From the NCBI GenBank assembly GCA_963755985.1, contig CAVWLO010000005.1, positions 62,001 to 126,000 on the forward strand: DNA of 64,000 nucleotides. The letters run 5' to 3'. The stretch's first letter is position 1. Each line of letters begins with the position of its first letter. This DNA is from DASXMT01 sp963755985 (GTDB lineage: Bacteria > Actinomycetota > Acidimicrobiia > Acidimicrobiales > RAAP-2). Made by a program: the position numbers and the translations under genes. Under the pieces are notes generated by a model that made no database searches, was not told the origin of the DNA, and saw nothing but the letters and a program-made list of their open reading frames with translations. Below, piece by piece: positions 25,972 to 34,222 of this stretch.

Positions 25972-27385
25972 ACTCCGCTGTGCGCCTGCTCGAGGACCGT
26001 AGTTTTCCATACCGGGCGAGCGATTCCTCTCGCTCGGTGAGGTGGTCGACGATGGGCGGAGGGTACTCCAGGGAAGGGGACAGGAGTGAGACGGCGGTCC
26101 GCCACGGCTCATGGATGTCATCGTCGGCCACATCTGCGAGCTCGGGCACCCATCGCCTGACGTAGGTCCCGTGCGGATCGAACCGCTTGCCCTGCGCCAC
26201 CGGGTTGAATATGCGGAAATAGGGAGCGGCGTCCGTACCGCTCCCCGCCACCCACTGCCAGCCGTGCTGGTTGGAAGCGATGTCGCCGTCCACCAAGTGC
26301 CGCATGAACCATCGGGCCCCGGCTCGCCAGTCGATGTGGAGGTCTTTGACCAAGAAGCTGGCGACGATCATTCGCACCCGGTTGTGCACCCATCCCTCGC
26401 CAAGTAGCTGACGCATCCCAGCGTCCACGATCGGATAGCCGGTCCGGCCGTGCGCCCACGCCTCGAAGCGGGCTTCGGCCTCGTCACCGTGGTCGGTGGG
26501 GAAGGCTCGCCATTCTCGGCGGTAAGCGGCGCGAGCCGAGTCGGGCCGATGGTGCAGCACGTCGGCATAGAACTCCCTCCAGCACAGCTCGGTCTCGTAA
26601 CGACGGTGTGTGGGGCTTGTGGGGTCGAGCTGAGCGAGCACCTGTCGGGGATGGAGGCACCCGAACTTGAGGTAGGCCGAAAGACGAGACGTGGCGTCCT
26701 GGTCCGGGCGATCGCGCTGTTCGCCATAGTGCTCGATCGAGCTATCGAGGAATTGCGCCAGCCGGCTGTGGGCCGCCTGTTCGCCCGGTTGAGGGAGCGA
26801 TGCATCGACTGGCGGCGGCTTGGGCAGAGGATCTCCGGCCACCCCGGCCCTGATCGAGTTGTCGAAGACGGGTTCACTGATCGGCGCATCCCACCCATGA
26901 GCGCGCCACGCTTTGGAAAAGGGGGTGAAGACCTGGTATGGGCGTCGGTGTGCCGTGAGCAGTCCTCCTGGGGATACCGCGTAAGCCGATCCCACCGTGC
27001 AGAGCCGTCTGTCGTGACCAGAGAGAGCGTTGGCCACGGCCGCGTCGCGTCTCGATCCGTAGGGTCCGAAGTCCTCGGCGCACCAGACCCGGTCGGCGTC
27101 GAGCTCATCGGCTAAGCGAGACACCACGTCCACAGGGTCGCCCGAGCGGATCACCAGCTCGCCCCCGAGTGACCCGTCGAGGTCCTCGAGGCAGCCGTAG
27201 AGGAAGGCCAGGCGCGGGGCACCGGCCCGGCTGACCAGATGAGGGTCCCACACGAACAAGGGCACCACCTGGTCGTGGGTCTCGATGGCCTCGACCAGGA
27301 CCGGATTGTCGGCGAGGCGCAGGTCACGGCGGAACCACACCACGCCAACACCCGACGGCCAACCGGCGGCAGCTTGGGCCGTCAC
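25907..27385 (-). CDS. phr: deoxyribodipyrimidine photolyase
   Basis: A 492-residue photolyase of the class I cryptochrome/photolyase family, which splits UV-made cyclobutane pyrimidine dimers using blue light and FADH-. The N-terminal antenna domain begins VGVVWFRRDLRLADNPVL. The FAD domain has RLSAYLKFGCLHPRQV, ELCWREFYADVL, GRTGYPIVDAGMRQL, and WVHNRVRMIVASFLVKDLHIDW. The DNA-lesion Trp and the N of SNQHGWQWVAGSGTD are present. The GTG at 27385 overlaps the stop of the upstream SDR (GTGA). A proline- and arginine-rich tail of about 20 residues runs into the opposite TetR gene. Expression together with a light-sensing regulator (31832) is expected. Confidence 0.95.
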   Translation of the reverse strand: MTAQAAAGWPSGVGVVWFRRDLRLADNPVLVEAIETHDQVVPLFVWDPHLVSRAGAPRLAFLYGCLEDLDGSLGGELVIRSGDPVDVVSRLADELDADRVWCAEDFGPYGSRRDAAVANALSGHDRRLCTVGSAYAVSPGGLLTAHRRPYQVFTPFSKAWRAHGWDAPISEPVFDNSIRAGVAGDPLPKPPPVDASLPQPGEQAAHSRLAQFLDSSIEHYGEQRDRPDQDATSRLSAYLKFGCLHPRQVLAQLDPTSPTHRRYETELCWREFYADVLHHRPDSARAAYRREWRAFPTDHGDEAEARFEAWAHGRTGYPIVDAGMRQLLGEGWVHNRVRMIVASFLVKDLHIDWRAGARWFMRHLVDGDIASNQHGWQWVAGSGTDAAPYFRIFNPVAQGKRFDPHGTYVRRWVPELADVADDDIHEPWRTAVSLLSPSLEYPPPIVDHLTEREESLARYGKLRSSSRRTAEFTAGPRRAAAPPEFRAPHRGG

Positions 27386-28416
27386 AGGCTTGGCGCGTGT
27401 GCGACGCGATCGCGACACCACTCCCACAGTTCGACGCCATCGATGGCTCGCCGGGAAGCGGATACCCACGTCCAGGGTAGGTAGTACTGGCCGCGCCGGC
27501 GGCGATCGAGCCAGAGCCCCCCACCGGCCGGGGTCCTGCCCGGCAACCCGGCGAGCCAAACGAGGGTGTCCACCCCCTTTGGAGCGGAGCGGAGGAGCGG
27601 GTGCAATACCCGGGCGAAGGTGGGGAGGCCGGAGGCGATGCCGGGCGTGTCGGCCCAGCCCGGGTGTACGACATGGAAGTCGACGCCCGATGGGCCGTAG
27701 CGTCGCTGCCACTCCTGGGTCAGGACGACCTGGGCCCGCTTGGCTCGGGCGTAGGCGGTCACACCGTCGTAGCCATCGTCTGAAGCGACCAGGCAGTTCA
27801 GCTCGAAACGCTGGGTGTACATGCCACCCGAGGTCATGGTGATGACTCGGGCCGCATCTGATCGGGCCAGGATGGGCCCGAGCCGCTCGGTCAGAATGTA
27901 GGGGGCCAGAAGGTGCAGGGTGATGGTGGCCTCGGTTCCCTGCGGGGAGGTCTGCCTAGTCCGAAAGAGGGCGCCGGCGTTGTGGACCAGCCCATCGATC
28001 CGTCCCAAGCGCCGGCTCAGGCGATCGGCCAGGCTCGCCACCTGGTCGAGGTCTCCGAGGTCTGCCAGCTCGCTGGTCACAGCGGCCGACGCTGTGGCCT
28101 CGATCGTCCGGCGTGCACCTTCGGTCCGCCCGAGGTCGCGGCCCACGATGCACACCCGCACGCCGAGACGCGAGAGCTCGGTGGCCGCGGCCAGCCCGAG
28201 CCCAGACGTTGCCCCGGTCACGACGATCACCCGCCCGGTAGCTGCCGATGGCTCACTCCAGTGGGCGGTGCGACACCGGAGGGCGGGACCGATCTTCGAG
28301 AAGCTGCCGACCACGCTGGCTTCGAGTAGGGCGTCGAGCACCCGGGCAGGTGGCGACAACTTGCCAGCTTGACCGGGCGCGCCGCCTCCACCCTTCGCAG
28401 TGTGGAACCGGGACAT
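27382..28416 (-). CDS. short-chain dehydrogenase with N-terminal extension
   Basis: A 344-residue SDR. About 60 residues without known motif come before the Rossmann motif VIVVTGATSGLGLAAATELSRLG; HNAG is in LVHNAGAL and the catalytic YxxxK is YARAK. This is the dehydrogenase/reductase SDR type found in light- or singlet-oxygen-induced clusters next to photolyase, an FAD oxidoreductase and a cyclopropane-synthase-like enzyme. It starts with GAGGAGG upstream, is coupled to the photolyase by GTGA, and is divergent from the lipid genes with an 82-base gap. Its substrate is unknown; a fatty or sterol carbonyl is a reasonable guess. Confidence 0.88.
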   Translation of the reverse strand: MSRFHTAKGGGGAPGQAGKLSPPARVLDALLEASVVGSFSKIGPALRCRTAHWSEPSAATGRVIVVTGATSGLGLAAATELSRLGVRVCIVGRDLGRTEGARRTIEATASAAVTSELADLGDLDQVASLADRLSRRLGRIDGLVHNAGALFRTRQTSPQGTEATITLHLLAPYILTERLGPILARSDAARVITMTSGGMYTQRFELNCLVASDDGYDGVTAYARAKRAQVVLTQEWQRRYGPSGVDFHVVHPGWADTPGIASGLPTFARVLHPLLRSAPKGVDTLVWLAGLPGRTPAGGGLWLDRRRRGQYYLPWTWVSASRRAIDGVELWEWCRDRVAHAPSL

Positions 28417-28478
28417 CGGCCTCCTCGGTGGCTAGTGCGTCAGAGGACCCTCGTACCCCGACGGCCCATTGGTGTGAC

Positions 28479-28490
28479 TTTAGTGCTAAA
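28479..28490. promoter_or_regulatory. candidate operator TTTAG-TG-CTAAA in the light divergon
   Basis: A five-base inverted repeat with two central bases in the only gap (82 bases) between the SDR-photolyase and FAD-oxidoreductase operons, nine bases before the ATG of the latter. The region is AT-rich compared with its neighbours and could also hold a -10 element. It is the most likely binding site for the B12 regulator encoded at 31832. Confidence 0.4.
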
Positions 28491-28498
28491 AAGAGTAC

Positions 28499-29752
28499 AT
28501 GCGCATCGCCGTGATCGGAACGGGAATCTCGGGGCTCGTCTGCACGCACCTGCTCAGCCCGCACCACGACGTCACCGTGTTCGAGGCGGACAGCCGACCC
28601 GGTGGACACAGCCATACGACCTCCGTGTCGATCAATGACCGGGCACTGCCCGTCGACACCGGCTTCTTGGTGTACAACGAACGGACTTATCCGGGCCTGG
28701 TCCGCCTGTTCGCCGAGTTGGGGATAGGGACCAAGCCCAGCGACATGAGTTTTTCCGTTTCCGATGAGGTGTCCGGCATCGAGTACCGCGGGACGTCCCC
28801 CAATTCGATCTTCGCTCAGCGCCGCAACCTGTCCCGCCCCAAATTTCTGCGAATGCTCGCCGATGTGGTGCGGTTCCATCGTGCCGGCCGGCGGCTGTTG
28901 CTCGACCCCCCGGGCAGCGAGTACTCCCTGGCCGACATGGTGGACGAGGGCCGCTGGTCGCGAGCGTTCGTAGAGTGGTACCTGGTTCCCCTGGGCTCGT
29001 CGATCTGGTCGGCCGATCCCACCACCTTCACCCAGATGCCGGCCACAACCCTTCTCCGGTTCTTCGAACGCCATGGAATGCTGTCGACTGGCGACAAGCC
29101 GGCCTGGCGTACTGTCGATGGGGGTTCCGCCCGCTATGTCGAGGCCATCCTGGCCCCGGTCCGCCAGGCCGGTCGTCTCCGGCTGGGTACACCGGTGCAT
29201 CAGATCCTGCGAACCGACGACGGAGTCGAACTGCGCGGTGACGCTGTGAGTCCGGCGCCGTTCGAACACGTCATCGTGGCCACCCATAGCGACCAGGCTC
29301 TGGGGATGGTCGCCGATGCCTCCCGCACCGAGAAAGAGGTGCTCGGCGACTTCAGGTATCAACGGAACCAGGTCTGTCTCCATACCGACGCCCGGCTCCT
29401 GCCGACGAGCCGCCGGGCCTGGGCCGCATGGAATTATCATCGGCCGGCGGTGCCGTCGGAGCGAGTGACCATGACGTACCACCTGAACCAGCTGCAGGGG
29501 CTGGCTTCGTCCACGCCGGTGCTCGTGACGCTCAACCGGGGCGAGCAGATCGATGCGAGCAAGGTGCTTCGGACCTTCGAGTACTCCCATCCGGTCATCG
29601 ACGCACTCGCCGTCGCCGCCCAGGCCCGACACAGCGAGATAAGCGGTCCTCGACGCCTCTCGTTTTGCGGTGCCTATTGGGGTTCGGGCTTCCACGAGGA
29701 CGGGCTCCAGAGCGCCCTCGCAGTATGTGCACAACTCGGGGTGCACTGGTGA
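28499..29752 (+). CDS. FAD-dependent amine-oxidase-like oxidoreductase
   Basis: A 417-residue flavoprotein. The FAD-binding fold is RIAVIGTGISGLVCTHLLSPHHDVTVFEADSRPGGHSHT, with the dinucleotide motif GxGxxG at the start and the ribose-binding Glu in VFEAD. C-terminal FCGAYWGSGFHEDGLQSAL is the second FAD contact. The family lies next to DUF1365 and cyclopropane-synthase-like genes in many bacteria and is often called NAD/FAD-dependent oxidoreductase or amine oxidase, but it resembles carotenoid or lipid desaturases more than amine oxidases. The ATG lacks a clear ribosome site and may be translated with a very short leader. The next gene overlaps by GTGA. Confidence 0.9.
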   Translation: MRIAVIGTGISGLVCTHLLSPHHDVTVFEADSRPGGHSHTTSVSINDRALPVDTGFLVYNERTYPGLVRLFAELGIGTKPSDMSFSVSDEVSGIEYRGTSPNSIFAQRRNLSRPKFLRMLADVVRFHRAGRRLLLDPPGSEYSLADMVDEGRWSRAFVEWYLVPLGSSIWSADPTTFTQMPATTLLRFFERHGMLSTGDKPAWRTVDGGSARYVEAILAPVRQAGRLRLGTPVHQILRTDDGVELRGDAVSPAPFEHVIVATHSDQALGMVADASRTEKEVLGDFRYQRNQVCLHTDARLLPTSRRAWAAWNYHRPAVPSERVTMTYHLNQLQGLASSTPVLVTLNRGEQIDASKVLRTFEYSHPVIDALAVAAQARHSEISGPRRLSFCGAYWGSGFHEDGLQSALAVCAQLGVHW

Positions 29753-30597
29753 GCACGGCGAACAGTGTGAGTGCCACAATGAGCACCGCAAGAGCGGCGT
29801 CCGCCATCTACGAAGGCACGGTCAGGCATCGGCGTCCGGGCCCCGGCGGTCATAGTTTCGACCAGGAAGTCCGCATGGCGCTGATCGATCTCGATGCGGT
29901 CGCCGACCTGTGCCGGCTCCATCCACTGTGGTCCTCTCACCTCCCTGCTCCGGTGTGGGTCCGGCGAGGGGACTACCTGGGAGACACGGCCGTGCCTCTG
30001 GCCGCCGCAGTGCGAGACCAGGTCGAGGCCCGCTTCGGCACCCGTCCGGCGGGCCCGATCGCGTTGTTGACCAACCCCCGGACCTGGGGTTGGCTGTTCA
30101 ATCCCATCAGTTGCTATTTCTGTTTCGACCAGGCTGGATCACGGGTCGAGCACATGGTGGCCGAGGTCACCAACACCCCCTGGCATGAGCAGCACTGTTA
30201 CGTCGTCGGCCCACCAGGGAACCACCGGCTCACCAAGTTGATGCATGTGAGCCCGTTCCTGGGGATGGGCCTCGAGTACCGGTTGGACTACTCCGATCCG
30301 GGCCAGGAGCTCGCGGTCACCTTCACGGTGAGTGGGCTCGACGGACCGCAGCTGTTCGCTGGGATGCGGCTTACCCGACGTGTAGCGGACCGGAACTCGC
30401 TGGGGCGCATGGTGTGGTCGCCCGGTGGCGGGACCATAGGCGTGTCGATTGGCATCTACCGTCAAGCCCTCTCGCTCTGGCGGAAAGGCGTCCGATTCCA
30501 CCCGCACCCGCACGGGGAGACGCTGAAGGATCTGCACCGACAGAGAACCACGTGGTCAAACCCCCAACCAGGAGGTACCGATGCCCCAACTGGCTGA
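29749..30597 (+). CDS. DUF1365 family protein
   Basis: A 282-residue protein of DUF1365. The family blocks are IYEGTVRHRRPGPGGHSFDQEVRMALIDLD, LTNPRTWGWLFNPISCYFCFDQAG, and AEVTNTPWHEQHCYVV, followed by MHVSPFLGMGLEYRLDYSDPG. The function of the family is not established; it always travels with the FAD oxidoreductase and the cyclopropane-synthase-like methyltransferase, so a role in making or protecting a modified membrane lipid is likely. The GTG overlaps the stop of the previous gene; ATG 29779 is an alternative start. Its end overlaps the next gene by 17 bases, so all three are tightly coupled. Confidence 0.9.
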   Translation: MSTANSVSATMSTARAASAIYEGTVRHRRPGPGGHSFDQEVRMALIDLDAVADLCRLHPLWSSHLPAPVWVRRGDYLGDTAVPLAAAVRDQVEARFGTRPAGPIALLTNPRTWGWLFNPISCYFCFDQAGSRVEHMVAEVTNTPWHEQHCYVVGPPGNHRLTKLMHVSPFLGMGLEYRLDYSDPGQELAVTFTVSGLDGPQLFAGMRLTRRVADRNSLGRMVWSPGGGTIGVSIGIYRQALSLWRKGVRFHPHPHGETLKDLHRQRTTWSNPQPGGTDAPTG

Positions 30598-31795
30598 CCT
30601 GCCGGCAGCCGTGGTCCGCCGCTTGGCCGCATCGATCCGCGTCGGCACCCTGGTTATTGATGGCGTGGGTGGCGGTTGGAAGGTGGGAGCCGGTGCGCCC
30701 TCCGCCCACGTCACCGTCCACGACCGTCGGGCCTACGGCGCGTTCTTAGGCCGAGGATCGAACGGCTTGGCCGAGAGCTACGTGGCCGGATGGTGGGAGT
30801 GTGACGACCTCACCGGCCTGGTCCGGCTACTGATCGCCAACTTGGCCGGGCCGCTGCGTGACCTGGATCGCTTGGGCCAGGCCCTGAACGGTCCGGTATC
30901 GCTCTGCCGGCGGCTGCAACCTCCGAGCAAGGAGTCAGACCGGCGCAACGTACGCGCCCATTACGACCTTCCCGCAGACTTATTCACGGCCATGCTGGAC
31001 GAGACGATGACCTATTCGTGCGGCGTCTTCGAACAGCCGGGGTCCACGCTGGCCGATGCCCAATTGGCAAAGCTCGACCGCATCTGTTTGAAGCTCGAGC
31101 TACAGCCCGGCGACCACGTCATCGAGATTGGGGCTGGGTGGGGCAGCTTCGCCCTCCATGCCGCCCGCGCCTACGGTTGCCACGTGACCACGACGACCGT
31201 TTCCCGGTCCCAGTACGAAGTCGCCACCCAGAGGGCGGCCGCCGCCGGGCTCGACGATCGCATCAAAGTGCTCGCGTCCGACTACCGCGACCTGGAAGGG
31301 ACGTACGACAAGCTGGTGTCGATCGAAATGATCGAGGCAGTGGATTGGCGCCGTCATGACGTCTTCTTCTCCACCTGCCAGCGGCTCCTACGGCCTGAGG
31401 GCCTCATGGTCCTCCAAGCAATCGTCATCGCCGACCAAAGCTACGACCGAGCGAAGCACCACGAGGACTTCATCCGGCGTATGGTTTTCCCAGGGGGTTG
31501 CATTCCCTCGGTGACGGCACTGAGTAATTCGCTGACCCGGTCCACTGGCCTACGGATTGTTGACCTTGAGGACCTCGGCAGGCACTATGCGCCCACGCTC
31601 CGTTGCTGGCACGACAACATTGCGGCGCATTGGGACGCGCTGCCGGACAACGGTACCGATGAGAAGTTCCGTCGGCTGTGGCGGCTCTACCTCTGCTACT
31701 GCGAGGCGGCCTTCCTCGAACGGCACATCAGCGACGTGCAGATAGTTATTGGCGGTCCCCAGTTCCGTTCGTCACTCAAGCTGCGGTCCCGATGA
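30581..31795 (+). CDS. cyclopropane-fatty-acyl-phospholipid synthase-like methyltransferase
   Basis: A 404-residue SAM-dependent methyltransferase of the CFA synthase family, which adds a methylene to the double bond of phospholipid fatty acids or, in related enzymes, a methyl. The SAM-binding motif is IEIGAGWGSF at residues 182-190, and the substrate block AHYDLPADLFTAMLDETMTYSCGVFE lies at about 126-151. The last part has MIEAVDWRRHDVFFSTCQRLL and the family's C-terminal ELCYCEAAF-like region. The ATG has AGGAGG close by. In Rhodobacter such genes make furan or modified fatty acids under singlet-oxygen control; the same class of role is inferred here. Confidence 0.92.
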   Translation: MPQLADLPAAVVRRLAASIRVGTLVIDGVGGGWKVGAGAPSAHVTVHDRRAYGAFLGRGSNGLAESYVAGWWECDDLTGLVRLLIANLAGPLRDLDRLGQALNGPVSLCRRLQPPSKESDRRNVRAHYDLPADLFTAMLDETMTYSCGVFEQPGSTLADAQLAKLDRICLKLELQPGDHVIEIGAGWGSFALHAARAYGCHVTTTTVSRSQYEVATQRAAAAGLDDRIKVLASDYRDLEGTYDKLVSIEMIEAVDWRRHDVFFSTCQRLLRPEGLMVLQAIVIADQSYDRAKHHEDFIRRMVFPGGCIPSVTALSNSLTRSTGLRIVDLEDLGRHYAPTLRCWHDNIAAHWDALPDNGTDEKFRRLWRLYLCYCEAAFLERHISDVQIVIGGPQFRSSLKLRSR

Positions 31796-31831
31796 GACTG
31801 CCAACCCCGTCCCACAGGCTTAGGTGAGACT

Positions 31832-32722
31832 GTGGCTGAGAATGTGAAAGCGAGGAGCAGGAGAGAGGAGTTGCGCAGCCGGGACACGCCGATGGGCCGG
31901 ATCGGGCTGCCCGAGGCAGCCGAACTTCTGGGTGTCCATTACATGACCGCCTATCGGTACGTGCGGACCGGACGCCTGCCTGCGACTTCGGTGGGCGGAG
32001 TCTGGCAGGTCGACCCGGACGATGTCCTCGCCGTGGCCGGCGCGGGGCCGTCGCCGCGCCACGTCCCTGGAACGTCGCGCTCTCGCGCGGCCACGAGGCT
32101 CGAGCATCGTCTGCTCCAGGGTGATGGTGCAGGGGCATTCGCCGTCTGCGAAGAGGCCATCGCTTCGTGGGCCGGGCCCGAAGACGTTTACACCGACCTG
32201 GTCGTCCCGGCCATGCGCAGCATCGGCGACCGGTGGCACGAGGGCGAGATCTCGGTGGCGGCGGAACACCGTGCCACCACGGCGATCGTCGGGATCATGG
32301 GCCGCCTCGGTCCCCGCTTCTCCCGCTCCGGCCGCAAGAGAGGGACCATGGTGATTGGTGCGCCAGCCGGCGATCGCCACTCGATTCCAGTCACCCTGGT
32401 AGCGGACCTGCTGCGCGCCGCCCGCTTCGACGTCGTCGACCTCGGAGGGGACACACCGTCGGAGTCCTTCGTCGAGGCGGCCCGGGCCGCCGACCGTCTG
32501 GTGGCCGTGGCCATCGGCGTGACCACCCTCCGAAACGGCCCGGCCGTGACCGCGGCCGTGGACGCACTCCATGCCGATGTGGCTGGTACACCTGTCATCG
32601 TGGGGGGAGCGGCGGTGCCCACGCGGGCGTCGGCTACCAGGACCGGCGCCGACCAATGGTCTGGCACCGAAGGTCGAGGTCTGGTGGAGTTGGTCACGAT
32701 CGAGATGACCGAGCGGGCATAG
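31832..32722 (+). CDS. CarH/LitR-like B12-dependent light-sensing regulator
   Basis: A 296-residue regulator. Residues 22-70 form an excisionase-like helix-turn-helix (GRIGLPEAAELLGVHYMTAYRYVRTG), not the usual MerR start. Residues 85-165 are the four-helix cap and 170-290 the Rossmann-like B12-binding domain. The photochemical residues of CarH are kept: W135, H136, E145 and H146 give W-x9-EH, and H183 in GDRHSIP stands for the lower-ligand His. Such proteins bind adenosylcobalamin in the dark, sit on DNA as tetramers, and fall apart when light breaks the Co-C bond. The GTG is 36 bases after the methyltransferase, so the sensor is probably in the operon it controls. Confidence 0.88.
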   Translation: MAENVKARSRREELRSRDTPMGRIGLPEAAELLGVHYMTAYRYVRTGRLPATSVGGVWQVDPDDVLAVAGAGPSPRHVPGTSRSRAATRLEHRLLQGDGAGAFAVCEEAIASWAGPEDVYTDLVVPAMRSIGDRWHEGEISVAAEHRATTAIVGIMGRLGPRFSRSGRKRGTMVIGAPAGDRHSIPVTLVADLLRAARFDVVDLGGDTPSESFVEAARAADRLVAVAIGVTTLRNGPAVTAAVDALHADVAGTPVIVGGAAVPTRASATRTGADQWSGTEGRGLVELVTIEMTERA

Positions 32723-32826
32723 TCAACCGGCCCTCCCATGGGCCAACGATGCAGGCTCCTTCCAGTGAGACCGGCAAGCCCCACCACCATCGGACCGGGG
32801 GCCCCGATCGCGGCACCCGTTGTATA

Positions 32827-32866
32827 AATCCGATCGGATTACTAGGGTTTAGGACTACCAGTCCTA
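32827..32866 (+). promoter_or_regulatory. two tandem palindromes before the second TauD gene
   Basis: AATCCGATCGGATT at 32827-32840 is a perfect 14-base palindrome. Nine bases on, TAGGACT-ACC-AGTCCTA at 32850-32866 has seven-base perfect arms. They end 21 bases before the GTG of the dioxygenase remnant. Two different dyads side by side suggest binding sites for two regulators or one with two sites. Confidence 0.55.
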
Positions 32867-32886
32867 CCCGCATGGAGGAGACTCAG

Positions 32887-33442
32887 GTGACCGACACCTT
32901 GACCCGCCGCTATGCAGTTCGACCAGCCAGCCCTCATATCGGTGCCGAGATCGATGGCGTGGATCTGACCGGTCCGGTCGACGAGGCCACCGCTGAGGCC
33001 CTGCGGCACGACTTTTGGACCTACAAGGTCCTTGTCTTCCGGGACCAAGGGCTGTCGCCGCTCCAGCACGTTGAGGCAGTGCGGATCTTCGGCCAGCCGT
33101 TCGACCACCCGAAGTGGCTCAACCGGCACGACGACAGCCGGCTGGTCTACACCTTCGATCTCGAAAAGGCCGGCAACGCGGCCCTCTGGCACGTCGGCTG
33201 CGCCCGGCGGAACCCGCCGTTCAACATCGAGTCGCTCACCTACCAGGTGGTCCCCGAGGTCGGGGGTCGCACGCTGTGGGCCGACCTGCAGGCCGCCTTC
33301 GACGATCTGTCCGAACCGGTCAAGCCGTTGCTCGAATCGGTCAGCGGGGTCTACGACGCCTACCCCGGGGAGGCGACCTGGCACTTCGCGCGTGAACGAC
33401 TACGACGGCCCCCGTGTGTACGGCAAGGACATAGGCGGCTGA
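32887..33442 (+). pseudogene. TauD/TfdA dioxygenase remnant, frameshifted and truncated
   Basis: The first 167 or so codons match an Fe(II)/2-oxoglutarate dioxygenase: PHIGAEIDGVDLTGPVD, YKVLVFRDQGL, and YQVVPEVGGRTLWADLQAAFDDL. Then the frame breaks near 33390; another frame adds VNDYDGPRVYGKDIGG and stops at 33442. The C-terminal half with the distal His and Arg is missing. The iron-binding HxD is also lost: the sequence is WHVG where families have WHTD or WHSD. GGAGGAG before the GTG decides the start in favour of 32887 rather than the ATG at 32872. The gene is clearly decayed. Confidence 0.75.
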
Positions 33443-33620
33443 TCCTCCCTCTGGCAGTCTCCCGTCAGCTGGCCGGAGAGCTCAACCGTCGCTGGTAGCT
33501 GCTGCGGACGCGGCTCCGGCGAACAGCACGTCAAGGGTCCTCGTCACTCGGCGTCGGGCCACGAAGCCGAGTGACGAGCACGACACTGGGGGTCAGGTAT
33601 CAAAGCGAATCGGTGCCCGA

Positions 33621-33785
33621 CTACCAACGGTAGAACCGGCGCCCCCCGGCACGTTCTCCCCGTCCCATGACAATGCCAATCAACCAGAGGACGAACAGGA
33701 TGGCCGCAACAACCCAGAGGAGGTGCACAGCGAAACCCAGGCCGACAAATATCGCAACCAGTATCAAGGCAAGCAGAATGAACAT
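33621..33785 (-). CDS. small hydrophobic membrane protein
   Basis: A 54-residue protein, MFILLALILVAIFVGLGFAV followed by a second hydrophobic stretch (LLWVVAAILFVLWLIGIV) and a short basic, aromatic end with RRFYRW. This is the two-helix hydrophobic-protein family widespread in Gram-positive bacteria (Lmo0937-like/DUF5670), of unknown function and often stress-linked. GGGGAG lies about ten bases before the ATG. It was placed in the shorter of two possible frames because only this part is family-like. Confidence 0.75.
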   Translation of the reverse strand: MFILLALILVAIFVGLGFAVHLLWVVAAILFVLWLIGIVMGRGERAGGRRFYRW

Positions 33786-34222
33786 TCGAATCGGCTCCCC
33801 GTCTCTCTCGGGACCCCGTTGTCCCTTGCCTATGGTTTCCCAAGCCGCATTGATCTGAAACCCCGCGAGATTGCCGTGCACTTCGAGGAGGGAGCTTCAC
33901 TCGTCACCGAAGATGTGGTGGCGGAGAAAATGGCTGATGCCCACCATGGGGCACGCACACGACAGAAGCCGGCCGAGTGGCCGGCTTCTGCGCTGCAACA
34001 AGCCCAAGCTGGCTGACGGGAAGTAACCAGCTCGGATGAAAGGACAACGACGCTCAGGCGGGAATCTTGCGGTATTTCGTCGTGTTGAGACCGTGCTGAT
34101 GGGGTAGACACGAGGTGATGGCCCACGCTGCGACCGGGGGGGTGGGCCGGCAACTGGCGCTCATCGTCGATAGGGTGTCAAACAGACGTCTGCGGGCTTA
34201 CGGCCCGAAGCGGGGTGACAGC
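33786..34222. other. 437-base intergenic region
   Basis: Between the small membrane protein and the cystathionine enzyme gene I find no coding sequence with support. It holds the strong hairpin at 33963-33990 and a ten-base palindrome CAGACGTCTG at 34183-34192. The rest shows nothing I can interpret. Confidence 0.5.
33963..33990. terminator. 12-base perfect hairpin
   Basis: CAGAAGCCGGCC (33963-33974) and GGCCGGCTTCTG (33979-33990) are fully complementary around GAGT. It is the strongest hairpin I found. There is no U-tract on either side; a bidirectional or Rho-aided terminator is the simplest reading, lying upstream of the small membrane protein gene and downstream of the cystathionine gene. 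Confidence 0.65.

Noticed and set aside
28253..29791. 512-codon minus-strand open frame over the FAD oxidoreductase
   Set aside because: The plus-strand protein has a clear FAD fold with overlaps to neighbours; the minus frame has no recognisable motif.
33963..33990. tRNA or integron/att-like element
   Set aside because: A single perfect stem with a four-base loop, no cloverleaf arms, no flanking repeats and no integrase.
34183..34192. Palindrome CAGACGTCTG as an operator
   Set aside because: It lies downstream of the cystathionine gene's stop, far from any start, and is short enough to occur by chance.
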